Positions 25,152 to 37,524 are shown, counted from the first letter of the stretch. The stretch: 64,000 nt of DNA from Saccharum officinarum (GCA_020631735.1 CM036158.1:85189421-85253420), one strand, 5' to 3'. The notes: generated by a model not told the origin, from the sequence alone. Numbers and translations: made by a program.

Positions 25152-28100
25152 TGTAACATCCCAGATGTTAAAAAGCAGTTAAAACTTGATTAAGTACGGA
25201 TCATGCATACATCAAGGCATAAGATGCATTTCATGTTGCATAAGCAATGTTTCATATATCAGGTCTCTGTTGCATAGTGATGTTTCATGTGTTGCTTGGT
25301 AGTGTTTCATATGTTGCAATAGAATGTTTCATGTTTTATATACGTGTTTTACATGTTTCAATAGTGATGTGATATGTTATTTTTATTAGTATGCTTAATA
25401 CATTAATAATGCCATGTTTCTTATCACATGAAATAATGTTTTATTAGTGTTAAATAATTAATCATGTTTAGTTAAAAAGAATAATCAATTGAATTCAAAA
25501 CCCTCAATTTCAAAACCCTGTTTTACCCCTTTTGAAATAATTCAAAATCTAAGCAAAATTTGGGAAAAAGTTTAAAACCAAGTTTGTAGAACTTTTCAAG
25601 GGCTACAACTTTGGTGTTTTGAGTTTTCAAAGTTTTAGCGTAAAATGTGGAGCAATTTTGAAAATAAACAAATTTCAGATTTAACTTATTTTTGTCCCCA
25701 AACTAAGATTTCAAAATGGAGGCAGAATTTGAAAAAGTTTTGAACAGAAAAGTTGTAGGTCTGGTCAAGATATACAACTTTTATGTTTGGAGATTTTGAA
25801 GTTTCAATATAAAATCAAAAGTAATTTCTAAATTACCAAATCTGAAAAATGTGTCCCCTTTTGAATTTAAACTCAAATTTCAAAATCCAGTGAGAATTTG
25901 AAACAGTGTTCAATACAAAACTTGTAGAGCTTGAAATTCTGAATATTTCATACATTGGAAGTTTTTCAAGTTATTACATGAATTTGAAAGTAATTTGAAA
26001 AAACAGTTTAAATTTCAGAGTTTGGGGGGAGCTACAGTGCAACGCCAATCACCGACGGCCACCGGCCGGTATGGGCGCCGGCGAGACACCAGACGGCTTC
26101 GGCCAGCTTCCAGGCGCGCCCAGAATCGCCAGCGCGACGATGTAGCAGTGCCGCTCTGTAGTCGCGACCGCCTGCTATAAATACCGAACGTTCACCGTGA
26201 CCTTGTTCGTTTTCGCCATCGCCGCCACCGCAACTCCGCCGCTCGCCGCTGCCGCCACCAAGCCATCTCTGGCCACGCCAACTGCACCACTAGCTCCGCC
26301 TCGGTCTTGCACATCTTGTGGACCGCTTGCATTCACCGTTTTCACACCCGAGCTCCTGCACCGCCTGTTCCCGTGCTCAACTCTGGCGACTGCCAGCCAT
26401 CCTCGCCTTCCCGTGGCCAGACCACTCCAGCCGCTCCCCGTCGCCACCGAGAGCTTCACTGCAACCGCGGTGAGCCGCTGATGCTTCTTGACCCTCCAAT
26501 TTAGTCTCTACCGCTTTGTAGGCGCCGGCGTGCTGCTCCCGTGACCACCGTGCCGCCATCGCCGTCGCTCGCTAGTCGCTAGAGCTCGAGCCAGGGTGTT
26601 TAGTAGCAAAACAGAGTCGTGGGGTGGTGTAGAAGGTGTTGGTAGAGTCGGTTTGTCAACCGAGACACCGGTCACCGGCCGGCCACCGTGGGAGAGCGAG
26701 TGAGCGCGCGGGAGAGCGAGAGGGAGACAGAGGTGAGGGATGACAGGCGGGACCGAGCTGTCAGAGAGAGAGAGGGAGAGGCAGACGCGCGCGGGCGGAG
26801 GCCGGCCACTGCTGGGCCGCGCGGCTGGGCTGAGCGCGGGTGCGGGCGAAGGCGCGGGCGAGCGGGCCGACTAGCTAGGCCGGACCGCGGGAGAAAAAGA
26901 AAATCGGCCCGAGTTCGGTTTTTGTTTTTCTTTTTCAAAATTTTGAATAGTGATACTATTTGTTTATTTCATTAAAAATTGTGTAGAGTTCCAAAATTTC
27001 TAAAAATTTTTGTGTAAGCTTCTCAATGTGCAAACTATCTAGGAAAAATGTTAAACCCTAAATTTGATTACTTTGTGCAGTAGATTTAATTAGTTCCAAT
27101 AAAGATTAAATGCAACTTCCATGAATTTTAATAATTAATTTATTAATCCAAAAATGATGAAATTTATTTTGACACTGTTTTAAGTCATTCTTAATATATA
27201 GAAAAAGTTTGAGCTTGTTTACGTAAAGTTTGATCAACTATTAATTATGCCCTAATTAATTAAATAGTAATTAAATGTTAAATCAATAACTTTAAGTGTT
27301 GTGTGCTCTTTTGGGATTGAGTGATGACCTTGGGTCATTAACATGTAATGACCTTTGGCACTTTAATTAATTGCTTAAGTTATGATTGACTTGTTAACTA
27401 GGATTTGTTAATGATAGTTAGTGTCATTAACTTAGGTCTTTAGTAGTTAATAACTTATTTATGTTACTATTTAGTGGTTTGGCCACTGCTAACATGCATT
27501 GGGAAAGGAGTCTCAATGTAGTGTTTCCGCCTTGTCAGTTAAGGTCCGTTCGTTGTAAGCCTGTTGTGTTCAAGACTTTGCAACTAGCCTCATGCCTTGG
27601 GTAAGCCCAAAATGTTGGTGATTCCATTACGAGAACGTCTAACCTCGCACTGGGAGTGGAGAGATGGCGAGAGTAGCGTGTACCCTCGGGGCTAGAATTT
27701 GGTCGGGTTCGAGGAGTACTGTACTCTCGGGTGGCGATGGACACGTTCTGGTTTTGGGAGATCTAAATGAGGGTTGATATATGCAAGATTCGGTTCTACA
27801 TATGTCGTGAAGTTAGATATCCCCAGCTGGGTATAATCGGTTCGAATCGTCGTTGCTCCTCGGTTATGGAGACTTGGTCACCTGACTTTCATCGTAGTTA
27901 AGAACTGGAATTGAAAGAAAGAATGAGAAAGGTTTTGATGATAATTACTTTGATCTAGATTAGGATCACCTAGAATTGGTTAATGAACCATCAATGGTAA
28001 AAGTAAAATATTGAGGGTAAGGACTTACTTTAGTAAGCTTTTCTGCAAAAGAAATTTTGATTCTGTAATACCCGTACCTTGATTCCCTAAAGCTAGCATG

Positions 28101-28574
28101 CCCTTGGAGTCTTTGTCTTAGTCGGGTAAGTCTTGTTGAGTACTCTCGTACTCAGGGTTTGTTAACCCCTGTTGCAGGTGCTAACTGGTGCTGCTAATTA
28201 GGTCATGTCAGTGGGCTTGACATGATTTGATTGTCCTCTCCTAACTTAGGTGCTCTACCTAAGTTATCTTCTGTAGTTCTACTCGACTTCCGCAATACAA
28301 GTTAAGTTTGTAAAAAGTTAACTTAATCATGATTTATAAATTCATTGTTGTTATTCTTCCGCACTCTGATGTAAAGTTTTGTAACAAATGTTGTAATGTT
28401 GTAGTTACTCCTTTGTTGATCCTGGTATGGGTTGTTAAATGTAGTTTAATCGGGGTCCTGTGAGGGCACCCGACAGATCTTCTTAGGTTATTTGGTGTGC
28501 ATGTATCGCTGTCAGAGGTCTTAGGGACAATGACAGGTGCATGTGGGCCATATAATTTAGGAGGTTCTGCTACA
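25152..28574 (+). repeat. Element B 3' LTR with 646-bp internal deletion
   Basis: 3423 bp, matching 19149-23217. At about 27475 the sequence jumps from atttagtggt to ttggccactg, which are about 646 bp further apart in the 5' LTR. The junction lies in a short shared ggt(t)-type word, typical of illegitimate recombination. Otherwise the LTRs differ by few substitutions, so the insertion is fairly recent. Confidence 0.94.
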
Positions 28575-28579
28575 GTTTC

Positions 28580-30600
28580 AAGTCATACAAAGACTTCAGT
28601 AACTTACACACCTTCTGATCTTCACCTTTTACTACAAACCCATCAGGCTAATTCATATAAATCTCCTCATCCAACTCTCCATTAAGGAAAGTTGTCTTCA
28701 TGTCTATTTGATGAATGAGAAGACCATACGAGGCAGCTAGACAAAGTAGCACTCGAACAGTGGTCATTCTAGCAACAAGTGAATAAGTATTAAAGAAATC
28801 CTCGCTTTCCTTTTGGGTATAACCCTTAGCCACAAGCCGAGCCTTGTACTTGTCAATAGTACCATCATGCCTAAGCCTCTTCTTGAACACCCACTTACAT
28901 CCGATTGGTTTACAACCAAAAGGTAGCTCAGATAGCTCCCAAGTTCCATTAGAAAGAATCGAGTCCATCTCACTACGAACAGCTTCTTTCCAATCATCTG
29001 CATCTGGAGACGCATATGCCTCTGTAATAGAGGTAGGAGTATCGTCCACAAGATACACAATGAAATCATCACCAAATGATTTTGCAATCCTTCGTCTCTT
29101 GTTCCTCGTAGGAACTTCATTGTCATTCTCCTCAATGACTTCTTCAGGTGGTTTCTCAAATGACTCAATAGGTATAGTAAAATCAGGAGTTATCTAAGAG
29201 AAAAATCTAGCATTGCTACACATTTTTTTCATAGGGAATATATTTTCAAAAATGTAGCATCACGAGATTCAAATTGTATCCACGTGCATATCAAGAACTT
29301 CAGATTTTACTACTAAAAATCTATAGGCAATACTATGGTGAGCATATCCTAGAAAGACACAATCCACAGTCTTCAATTCAAGCTTACGTTTCTTAGAAAC
29401 TAGAACATTGACTTTCGCCAAACATTCCCACGCGCGCAAGTATGAAAGTGATGGTTTCCTTCCAACCCAATTCTCATATGGAGTTGTCTCTTTATTTCTG
29501 TTTGGAATTCTATTCAGGACATGACTCGCAGTCAATAAAGTTTCCCCCCACCATGCCTTAGATAGACCAGCAATGTCTAACATGGCGTTCACCAAGTCAG
29601 TCAGCGTGCGTTTCTTCCTCTCGGCAATCCCATTTAATTCGGGAGAATAGGGAGCTGTCCTCTCATGAATAATACCATGTTCCACACAGAACTCATCAAA
29701 TAATATAGAAAAATATTCACCACCACGATCTGACCTTAGGTGTTTAATTTTTCTCTCTAGTTGATTTTCAGTTTCAGCCTTATAGATTTTAAAGTAGTCT
29801 AGCGTTTCATCTTTAGTTTTTATCAAGTAAACATAGTAAAATCTAGTTGCATCATCAATTAAAGTCATGAAATATATCTTTCTAGCTTTTGTCAACACAC
29901 CATTCATCTCGCAAAGATCAGAATGTATGAGTTCTAAAGGTGTCAAGTTTCTCTCCTCCGCTGCCTTATGAGGTTTTCGAGGTTGCTTAGATTGCACACA
30001 AGTATGACACTTAGAACCTTTGGCAATAGTGAAATATGGAATAAAACTCAAGCTAGATAAACGTGACATCAAACCAAACTTCACATGACATAAACGAGAA
30101 TGTCAAACACTCGAACTATCATTAATTGTGCCATAAATATGATTCACTGACTTATTACAAAAATCTGCCAAAGATAAGCAGAACAAGCTTCTGGAATCAT
30201 AGCCATTACCAATAAATTGTCCATACTTAGACATAACTACTTTATTGGACTCTAACACTACCTTAAACCCATCTCTTAAAAGAAGTGAGACGCTAACAAG
30301 GTTCTTGCAAATAGTAGGGACATGCTGCACGTTCTTCAGCTGCACGATCTTTCCCGAAGTAAACTTCAGATCTATCATGCCAACACCACAAACAGAAGCA
30401 TGTGATCCATTTCCCATCAAGACGGAGGAACCTTGGAGCCCCTGGTAAGAAGAAAACAAAGAGATGTCAGCACACACATGAATATTAGCACCTGTATCAA
30501 CCCACCAACTTAGAGATCGAAACACTGAAAGTACAGTACAAAAATTACCATACCCGTCATCAGCACTACTAGCAGTCACGAGGTTGACTTTCTTTTTCTC
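28580..30600 (-). pseudogene. Element A pol, N-terminal part: protease, integrase, RT start
   Basis: From high to low coordinate. Protease with WWVDTGANIHVC (30103-30579). Pre-integrase zinc part (HTCVQSKQPRKPHK). Integrase core with TLIDDATRFYYVYL, LRSDRGGEYFS and SPELNGIAERKKRTL giving the D-D-E residues (29269-30084). Then the RT N terminus with WVFKKRLRHDGTIDKYKARLVAKGYTQ cut as two motifs (WVFKKR, KARLVAKGY) and the DMKTTFLNGELDEEIYMN strand (28648-29058). A TAG follows IYMN, and the reading ends at the GTTTC duplicate of B. A TGA replaces Trp just upstream of the integrase part (near 30097). Not functional. Confidence 0.88.
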
Positions 30601-30619
30601 TTTCTTGTCTGCTCGCTCC

Positions 30620-31397
30620 GAACAATCTTTAGCAAAATGACCAAGCCCTCCACATGCGAAGCAAGGTAGCTCTGCTTTGTCTTTCTTCTTCTTCTTCTTC
30701 TTCTTCTTGAAGGCAGTATTTGTTTAGCATTAAAAGCAGGTTGTTTAGGCTTTCCCTTATTCTTGTCATGGTTTCTCTAGACGAAGTGGGAGCTAGCTTT
30801 TTCCTCATTTCCCTTCTCAATGTTATCTTTAGCCTGAGCTTTCTCCTCAACATCAAGAGATGCTATCAAGTTTTCAACTAATGTTTTCTATCTCTTGTGT
30901 TTGAGACTTGTGGCAAAATTCCTCCATGAAGAAGGAAATTTAGCAATAATGCACTCAACCACAAACTCAGCGTGTAAGACACATTTAAGGAGTTCAAGTT
31001 CCTTAGTCAGGCGCTGAATCTCATGAGCTTGCTCGACTACTGATTTGTTAGCAACCATCTTGTAGTCATTAAAGCTCTCCATGATATATAACTCTTTGCC
31101 TACATCTGAAACACCGAAGGCAGCATTCAGATGATCCTACATAGCCTTTGCGTCTTTTATGTGCATCATCGAATCAAACAGATGATCTGAAAGCACATTA
31201 CGCACAGCTCCCACAAAGATTTCACTTGCTTCCTAGAATTTTCTCATATCTTCATCAGAGATATTTCCCTTAGGCAAGCCATCTTTGACCCAGAAAACTT
31301 TCATAGCAGTAAGCCAATCTGTGACCTTGACAGATCATCTCTTAAAATACGCACCAGAAAACTTTTCTGGCCTCAGCGCGTCAACAAAACTAGCCAT
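30620..31397 (-). pseudogene. Element A gag (broken)
   Basis: Starts at ATG 31397-31395 (MASFVDALRPEKFSG, a common copia gag opening) and ends with a zinc knuckle CFACGGLGHFAKDC at 30663-30622. Between them the frame carries several stops. A longer open piece (30888-31082) includes ESFNDYKMVANKSVVEQ and IAKFPSSWRNF, typical of copia gag. A run of CTT triplets lies at 30683-30709. Confidence 0.82.
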
Positions 31398-31924
31398 AGA
31401 TAATTCTGGAAACGGCATATAATAAGGTTTTTGGATTGTTAAGTAATTAGGCAATTTCCAGATTAAAACCATAATATAAATCATGTAAAACAGATGAACT
31501 AGATCAAGTATTATAGCATACTAGTATGACAGATCAGCATATTGGATAGTATGAACGACAAGATTAGATCACGAGAATTATAACTATCGACTGTAGCTGT
31601 AGTCGTTGGTGATGCAGATGGTGGTGATGATGGAACGAGGTTGATGTCGAAGTCATCAATGTTGAAGTCATCGTCGAAGTCGTTAATGAGAGGTGGAGGA
31701 AGAGCTCGACGCAATTGACGATGAATACGCCAGGACGTAGCGCGGCCTGACTTGGACGGAAGACAACCCATTGTGAAAGTTAGAGCAGTCGTGCGAATAG
31801 CGCTTCCCAAAAATCTTATTCTCCTTCTCCTGGTGTAAGATTGCAGAGACGAGGGTTCCAGAGACCTGCCCATCTAGTCGTTGGTGCACGCAAGCGATCA
31901 GACAGAAGTAGCTACGGCGACAGC
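31398..31924 (-). other. Element A leader / LTR inner part, boundary unresolved
   Basis: Between the gag start and the part of the 5' LTR matched by the left copy. No clear tRNA-type PBS could be found, so where the LTR ends is not settled. Small open frames here are not convincing. Confidence 0.5.
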
Positions 31925-34591
31925 GCAACAGCGAGAAGACGCAAAAACTCTAGGTCAATTAGATACGTTTTGGCGTGGCCGCTAGGTTGCTTATATAGTC
32001 CTGTCCAACTGATCTCGTGTCGCGATCACGATCTAAGTCATTTTAGGACTTTTAATTTGTAACCGTTTAGAACTCTGTGACTTGAAGGCTAAGAAACCAA
32101 AAACTAAAAATGCAAAACCAGACCGCGCTCCCGCAAGGTGAGGAGCCGGATTTCGGTGGATCATTCGTGCAGGTGCCGTGTGCGCATGTGAAAGCTCTAG
32201 TTTGGTTTTGGATAATTGATGAAACCTAAGTGTACTAACCTTTGCCATGAGTGAAATGCAAAGATAGGTTGGTATACACCAAGTGATGGAGCTAGAGATG
32301 GTCAAGATGATGGAGGTGACCAAAAGATGATGATATGTGCTCCAACATTGAAAAGAAGAAAGAGAAAAACAAAATAGGCTCAAGGCAAAGGTATAAATCA
32401 TAAGGGCCATTTTGTTTTGCCACTCAAGACACCTAGAGGGTGTGAGTGGATTTAGGATAGATAACCGTACTATAAAGAGGGGAAATCTTTAATTACAATG
32501 GTTATCTAGTGCCACTCAGTATGAGTCTCATTTGCATTTGCTTTGCATTTAGTGACGTGGTGAGAATGCATGAGAAAGCCATGAAAAATTATTTATGAAA
32601 AGCTAACTTAAATGCCATATTTATTTTGGATCTTCTTGGTGAAAAGGGGCTACTAACTAAATTTCTGGGTCAGCCCGTCTGAAATTCCGAACTACAGGTG
32701 TCTCTGTTGGTTGGAGCTGCTGACCTGCTGGAGCTTCTAACAGAGAGGGTTCCGCTGGAGTTTTTTTTAGGGCCGAGCTAGATTTTCTGATGGAGAGAGC
32801 TGGGGCGCAGCTGGCGTGCTTGGCTACTCGTGCTCGTTGACTCCCTTGGTCCGGACGTGAGAAGGAAATGGCTTGTGTGGGGACCATGAATGCATGTAGG
32901 GAGGATGTGAGAGGAGGGAGCAGCTATGGGGCCCACGTTGGTTTAATTGAGTAAGGATGCATGTGCGTCTGCTATTCTTGGCTAGGAGAAACTAGGAGAC
33001 TAGGCAGCTTCCTGGAAGCTTCGTTCGGAACATGCAATGCAAGAGAGAGGGCTCGCGGCCGCTCGCGCGCTTGATTGGTTGACCCCGCTGCTGCCTTGTG
33101 CGTTGTCGACCGCTGAGTGGAGGGGCGCGTAGTAGTGCGGGTGGCAGCAACTTGCTTTCTGTTCGATGTTGGGTCCCTTGAAGCGGGTCCATGCGTCAGT
33201 AGGAAAGGGCAGAGGGCGCGCGTTGCTACTGCTACTTGTGCGTGACGAGAAAAGGGAACTGTGTCGTTGCTGCCGTACTGGAGCCGTTGCTCCTGTAGCC
33301 GTTGGCCAGGCTGGACCGGCCCAGCTAGGCCAGGCGCACGCAAGGGCCGGGAGCTGGCTGGGTGCGGTGTTTTCCCTGTGCCTCCCCCTCTCTGTCTGGC
33401 GGCCGAACAGAACAGAACAGAACAGAAAAAATACAGAGCTCACTGTCTTTCCCCTTTGCTCCTTCTCAAGAACCCCAAGAAGAGAAAGCTCTCATCTCCT
33501 CCCCTCTCTCACTCCATTGATTTGTGGTCCAATCAAGTGAGAGAGCATGCTCTAGAGATCGATTTGAGAGCTCCAAGAGGATCTCCTCCCTCTCCTTTCC
33601 CTCTCCATTGTTGGAAATTTTTGGTGAGAGGAATTTGGGAAACCCTAGTGTTCATGCTTTTGTGATTCATATTTGTGGCACTAGGTGATTGTTGCAATTG
33701 TGGATTTCTTATTACTCTTGGTGATTTCCGTCACCTAGACGGTTGGTGGATGGTTGATTGGTGAGGGGATTTGGTGATTGTGTCCACCCCCAATCAAGAG
33801 GTGATTTGTGAGGGGTTATTGTGGTTCCCCGGCGGAGTGCCAAATTCTAACTCTAGTGGATTGCTCGTGTCATTCAACTTCTCATCATTGGTAGGTTCTT
33901 GTGGTGCCTATTAAGAGGCTCGATGTGTGATACCGATTAGCCACCGAACCACGTGGTGTAGGGGGACACAATGGGGACTAGCGTGCCGGCAAGCACGTGA
34001 ACCTCGGGAGAAAAATCTTAGCACGTGAACCTCGGGAGAAAAATCTTGTGTTCATCTTGTGTATGATTGGATTTCTCCCGGTGATTGGTCATCATATAAC
34101 AAGCTCTTTAGTGTAATTAGTTTTGAGAGCTTGTTTTATCTTTGCTAGTGTAGCTCCTCACCTAGTTGAGCTCTTTAGTGTAGCTAGCTTTTGAGAGCTC
34201 GTAGTGACTTAGTTATTGATTGTTATAGTGATCATAGTGATTAGAATTGTTGGATAGGTGGCTTGCAACCCTTATAGAGCTAGAGCAAAATTACATTTCG
34301 CTATTTATTATACTAACCTTTTGCTCTAGTGAGTTTGTAGAATTTTAATAGGCTATTCACCCCCCTCTAGCCATATTAGGATCTTTCAGCATGTTGACTT
34401 CTCTTTCTTCTCCTCACACTAGACTTGAGGAAGTGGAGAGGACTTTCATATTTAAGTATGACTACCTCCACTTCAACAAGCAAGGTGGTACTAAAGAGTT
34501 CTTACATCCCCTTACTCACATAAATGGACCTTTAAGATTTATTAGGAATTTTATAATTGGTTATTGGGCCAAACCCATTTAAATTCCAACA
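31925..34591 (-). repeat. Element A 5' LTR (interrupted by S2; inner edge uncertain)
   Basis: 31925-32188 matches 15110 onward and the left copy at 17213 onward; 34394-34591 matches 17313-17505, ending in the same aaattccaaca. The minus-strand TATA motif lies at 31991-31997. The left copy is cut by S3 at 15108, so the LTR may continue below 31925. Confidence 0.8.
32189..34388 (+). mobile_element. Solo LTR S2, Sirevirus-like
   Basis: 2200 bp, tgaaagctct...ggatctttca, flanked by the exact duplicate GCATG (32184-32188, 34389-34393). Its 3' half is shared with S1, S3 and D (ggctattcacccccctctagcc; gcaagcacgtgaacctcggg), but the 5' half differs and lacks the GCGTCCGGTC array. It has a 28-bp perfect-but-one tandem duplication at 33993-34020 and 34021-34048. 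GC-rich open frames at 33.0-33.6 kb are within the LTR and are not called as genes. Confidence 0.93.
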
Positions 34592-34613
34592 GCGTGGACT
34601 CTGAAAATTTTAC

Positions 34614-35080
34614 TTGTTCAGAATGTCCTCTTCTCTTTATACTTAAAAAAAAGCTAGAGATGAATGATAACCACTTGCAGATTCTGAGCAATGGAAAATA
34701 CAGAAGCATTGAGCACAGGGCCGTGGTGCACCCAAGCAAGGAGCGCATGTTCGCGGCAGTTTTCCACCAGCCTTGTTCAGAATGTCCTCTTCTCTTTATA
34801 CTAAAAAAAAAAGCTAGAGATGAATGATAACCACTTGCGGATTCTGAGCAATGGAAGATACAGAAGCATTGAGCACAGGGCCGTGGTGCACCCAAGCAAG
34901 GAGCGCATGTCCGCGGCAGTTTTCCACCAGCCATGCAAGGATGCCATAGTCGGTCCTCTGCCAGAGCTTGTGGAGGACGGTGAGGCGCCGTATAGCTCAA
35001 TTGGTTACATGGATTTCATCGAGCGCTTCTTTGCAGCAAAGCTTGATGGCAGGGATCACCTGGAGAGCTTGAAGAGTTGA
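34614..35080 (+). pseudogene. 2-oxoglutarate/Fe(II)-dependent dioxygenase, last-exon fragment with internal duplication
   Basis: 34820-35080 encodes the C-terminal part of a plant 2OG oxygenase: HLRILSNGRYRSIEHRAVV (with the distal iron-ligand His) and the 2OG-binding RxS motif in KERMSAAVFHQP, then VGPLPELV and IERFFAAKLDGRDHL, ending in TGA. An incomplete first copy (34614-34772) is tandemly repeated as 34773-34932 (period 159 bp), each preceded by an intron-like cttctctttatact(t)aaaaaaa stretch ending in AG. The rest of the gene is absent: element A ends 23 bp upstream at 34591. Such enzymes hydroxylate or desaturate secondary metabolites or hormones; the substrate cannot be told from this piece. 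Confidence 0.85.
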
Positions 35081-35089
35081 TATTATTGT

Positions 35090-35242
35090 GAAAAACATTT
35101 TAGATAAATATAAACTATATTTCATACTGCTACGCTCATTTGGTGTCACGAATATTTGTATTTTTCTATAAATTTGGTCAAACATAAAAAAAAGTTTTAC
35201 TTAAGACGGCTTTAGAAATTGATTTATGCAAGGAAGGTAGTA
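35090..35242. mobile_element. Stowaway/mariner-type MITE remnant
   Basis: Contains ttttctataaatttggtcaaac, cut here as ttttctataaatttgg then tcaaac, followed by agttttacttaagacggc and tgatttatgcaaggaaggta. This is the order seen in the 3' half of common grass Stowaway MITEs (from memory). The left end is unclear. Confidence 0.45.
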
Positions 35243-35608
35243 AATGTGGAGTCAATGGAAGAGAGAGAAACGCCCTCCCAATGTTTGAACATTATGTCGA
35301 CTCATCTATTTGTCAGGCGGGGCAAGGCGTGCGTGCACAGAATGTGCAATGCAGCTAGCAGGTGATGCGCGGTGACCGTTGGATCACGACACGATGATTG
35401 CAGTGGCTCGATTTACCTCTTCAAACTAGAAAACTGGATGTTTTGGCTTGGACTATTGAAACTGCTTATTTTTTTTTTCTCCTTAATAAGGTGGTTTTCA
35501 ATATTGTTTAGTCTGACGTGACGTCATGTCATGTCATATGTAATGCCACAGGATCAATATAGTCGTTTTACCTCCTTCGTGAGTGATGAACCGCATGAAA
35601 ACCACTTA

Positions 35609-35701
35609 GGTCCCGTTCGGTTAGCAGGGAACGAGTCTCTAGTAAAAAATCTAGCCAGAACAGTAGGCTTAATTTGTATACGGAAGCAACCGAACAAGCC
35701 C
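35609..35701. mobile_element. Tourist/Harbinger-like MITE, 93 bp
   Basis: Imperfect terminal inverted repeats ggtcccgttcggtt and aaccgaacaagccc, flanked by TTA on both sides (35606-35608, 35702-35704), the target duplicate size and sequence of PIF/Harbinger elements. Confidence 0.65.
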
Positions 35702-35704
35702 TTA

Positions 35705-37524
35705 AGGAGAAAAGGCAACCGGTTTCAATAGTGAAAGAGCCAAAACAACGCTTTTGTTTTAGCAATGTTTATTGTGATGGGGCTTTAGGACATACTTTCT
35801 TGAGGATACCATGAGACACGTGCTGCTCCAGCCTCCAGGTTTGACCCATGGCTCATTGGTTTGGTAGTAGCAGCTGTTCCGTTTTTCTTCGTCATTTTTT
35901 TTTAAATTACACAGTATAATATAGACGCTCATAACGCACAGCATTCATCCATGTGAATGCATAGGTCAGACAGTTAGAGGAGACAAATTGTGCCACAAGC
36001 GTGGGAGTTGTGTGGGCCGAATTAGCAGCAGCCCAAAAAAAAAAGCCCGTGGCGCGCATATGCCTTTAACTGCGCGTCCCTGCAAATGCTATGCTGGGCA
36101 AAGGCCTCAGCCCTGATGCCCTCGGGCCTCAGCTGATGGTCCCTGCTCCGGAACCATCTTCGTGCAGAGCAGCCCGCGCCGTCGGCAACTTGGCGCATCC
36201 TGTTCCTAGACCAAACCGCACTCATCAACACTAGTACCCAAAGAAAATTTTAACCAGAAAACAGAGGTCACCCAAATGGCAGTTGCGATTGCGACCGAAA
36301 GCTCGACCGGCGCAAGAGGCCACCGAGGCCGTTTGCGCTGCGGTGCGGGTCGCGATCAGATGGCTCCCCCAAGATATGGGTGGTGGAGGATATATCGCGC
36401 GCCCCTCGCAGTTCACACCGCGCACCGAGCCGAGCGGTCCGCGTCGAGACGGCGACCACCGAAAGCGTTTGCGTTGCGGTCGCGTGCGCTGACGGGCGGG
36501 TGGAGACTGGAGACCGTGGGGTCGTCCGGCTCTGGGGCGGCGGCCGCTGGTTCCACAGCAACAAGGTTTCCAATTCCACCACGCCGTCCGATCAAAAAAA
36601 AATCCACCACGTCGAGCTCGGTTTATTTAAAGCAATGCAACCCGAGCTGATCGCGTATGCACATAGTTGTCACCGGCTATGATCGAGAGGATCGGTTCAA
36701 AACTAAGCTCAATCAGCTAGTAGGGGTAGGGGACACCAATTTCTTTCATGTTTATTTACACAAAGAAAGTACCATTCGACTTTAACTAAGCTCAATCAGA
36801 GAGAGAGGGGATCCTTTCGCTTTCGACTTGGCTTTCGTGTGGCAACGTCATTCGACATGCCTATCCACAATACATCCCATCCTTCCCCATCACAACACCA
36901 GAACCAATCACTAAAAATCTGGGTCAATTCCCAAATCCATCATCTTTCCTCACTAAGCCATGCTTGATCGTACCTGAGTTTTGTTTTATCACTTCTCGAT
37001 CAAGGACGAGCGAAGCCCAAGAAACTGCACCTAAAAATCATCAGCCGGTGTCCTGCTTCTTGGTGCCCTGTTTGTCTCCGGATTAACCGATCGGGAGCAC
37101 GCCTAAATCCACCATCATATCACGCGTCAAACCCCGCTCTGAACTCTGCTGCCATGTAGGAGTAGTACCTTTTAACGACACATGAAGTCGTCACAGCAGC
37201 TGGTCTTCGCGGGCCCTGGGACACGCATGGTTGAATTGAACTGTGACCCGTCGTTTACGTGTCGAAGAACGCCTCTGGAGTCCGGCCAGGAGACGACGAG
37301 GTCAGCCGGTGGCCAACCGGGGCGCCATCACCTGACCCGCTTCCCCTATCCGCAACCTTTTTAGTTTCGTTTCGTGCGGCGAGCTCAAAATTCTTTGCCG
37401 CCTCCGCGACAACTAGCCAGGCCGGCCTGTCCTGTAACGGGAATAACCGCCCGCGCATAGGCATAGCCTACCTCGGCAGGGCAGCCTAACGGCCACGGCA
37501 GCCTAGCCTGGCTCTGATGCTGCC
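35705..37524. other. Region upstream of the metalloproteinase gene, no gene recognised
   Basis: A GC-rich stretch at 36270-36560 has long overlapping frames on both strands and no recognisable domain. A 16-bp direct repeat aactaagctcaatcag occurs at 36702-36717 and 36784-36799. No clear TATA box is placed near the gene. The last few hundred bases are presumed promoter and 5' UTR of the downstream gene. Confidence 0.5.

Larger units (their letters stand above)
19149..28574 (+). mobile_element. Ty3/gypsy-like LTR retrotransposon B without coding genes
   Basis: 5' LTR 19149-23217, PBS 23220-23232, 1.9-kb internal region, PPT 25141-25151, 3' LTR 25152-28574. Both sides carry the target duplicate GTTTC (19144-19148, 28575-28579), and the split RT gene of element A resumes exactly across it. 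The internal region encodes no gag or pol, so mobility would need enzymes from a relative. The PPT-side palindrome is the same as in the Tekay-type elements C and E, pointing to that group as its source (inference). Confidence 0.94.
15108..34591 (-). mobile_element. Ty1/copia retrotransposon, element A (decayed host of four insertions)
   Basis: Minus-strand copia order is preserved: 5' LTR at the right, gag with zinc knuckle, protease, integrase, RT, RNase H, PPT, 3' LTR at the left. Integrase before RT identifies copia. It is interrupted by S1 (15313-17207), B (19149-28574), S2 (32189-34388) and, at its left LTR, by S3 with C. Removing B joins the two halves of RT at the GTTTC duplicate. Many stops, including TGA and TAG at Trp positions, show it is old. 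I do not assign a lineage. Confidence 0.88.

Noticed and set aside
31511..31928. Overlapping 120- and 81-codon frames
   Set aside because: In the leader/LTR zone of element A; no copia domain and not needed to explain it.
33000..33665. Frames of 124-147 codons on both strands
   Set aside because: Inside solo LTR S2; no domain, low-complexity composition.
36276..36650. GC-rich overlapping frames upstream of the metalloproteinase
   Set aside because: Open on both strands with no recognisable domain or start context; GC content alone explains them.
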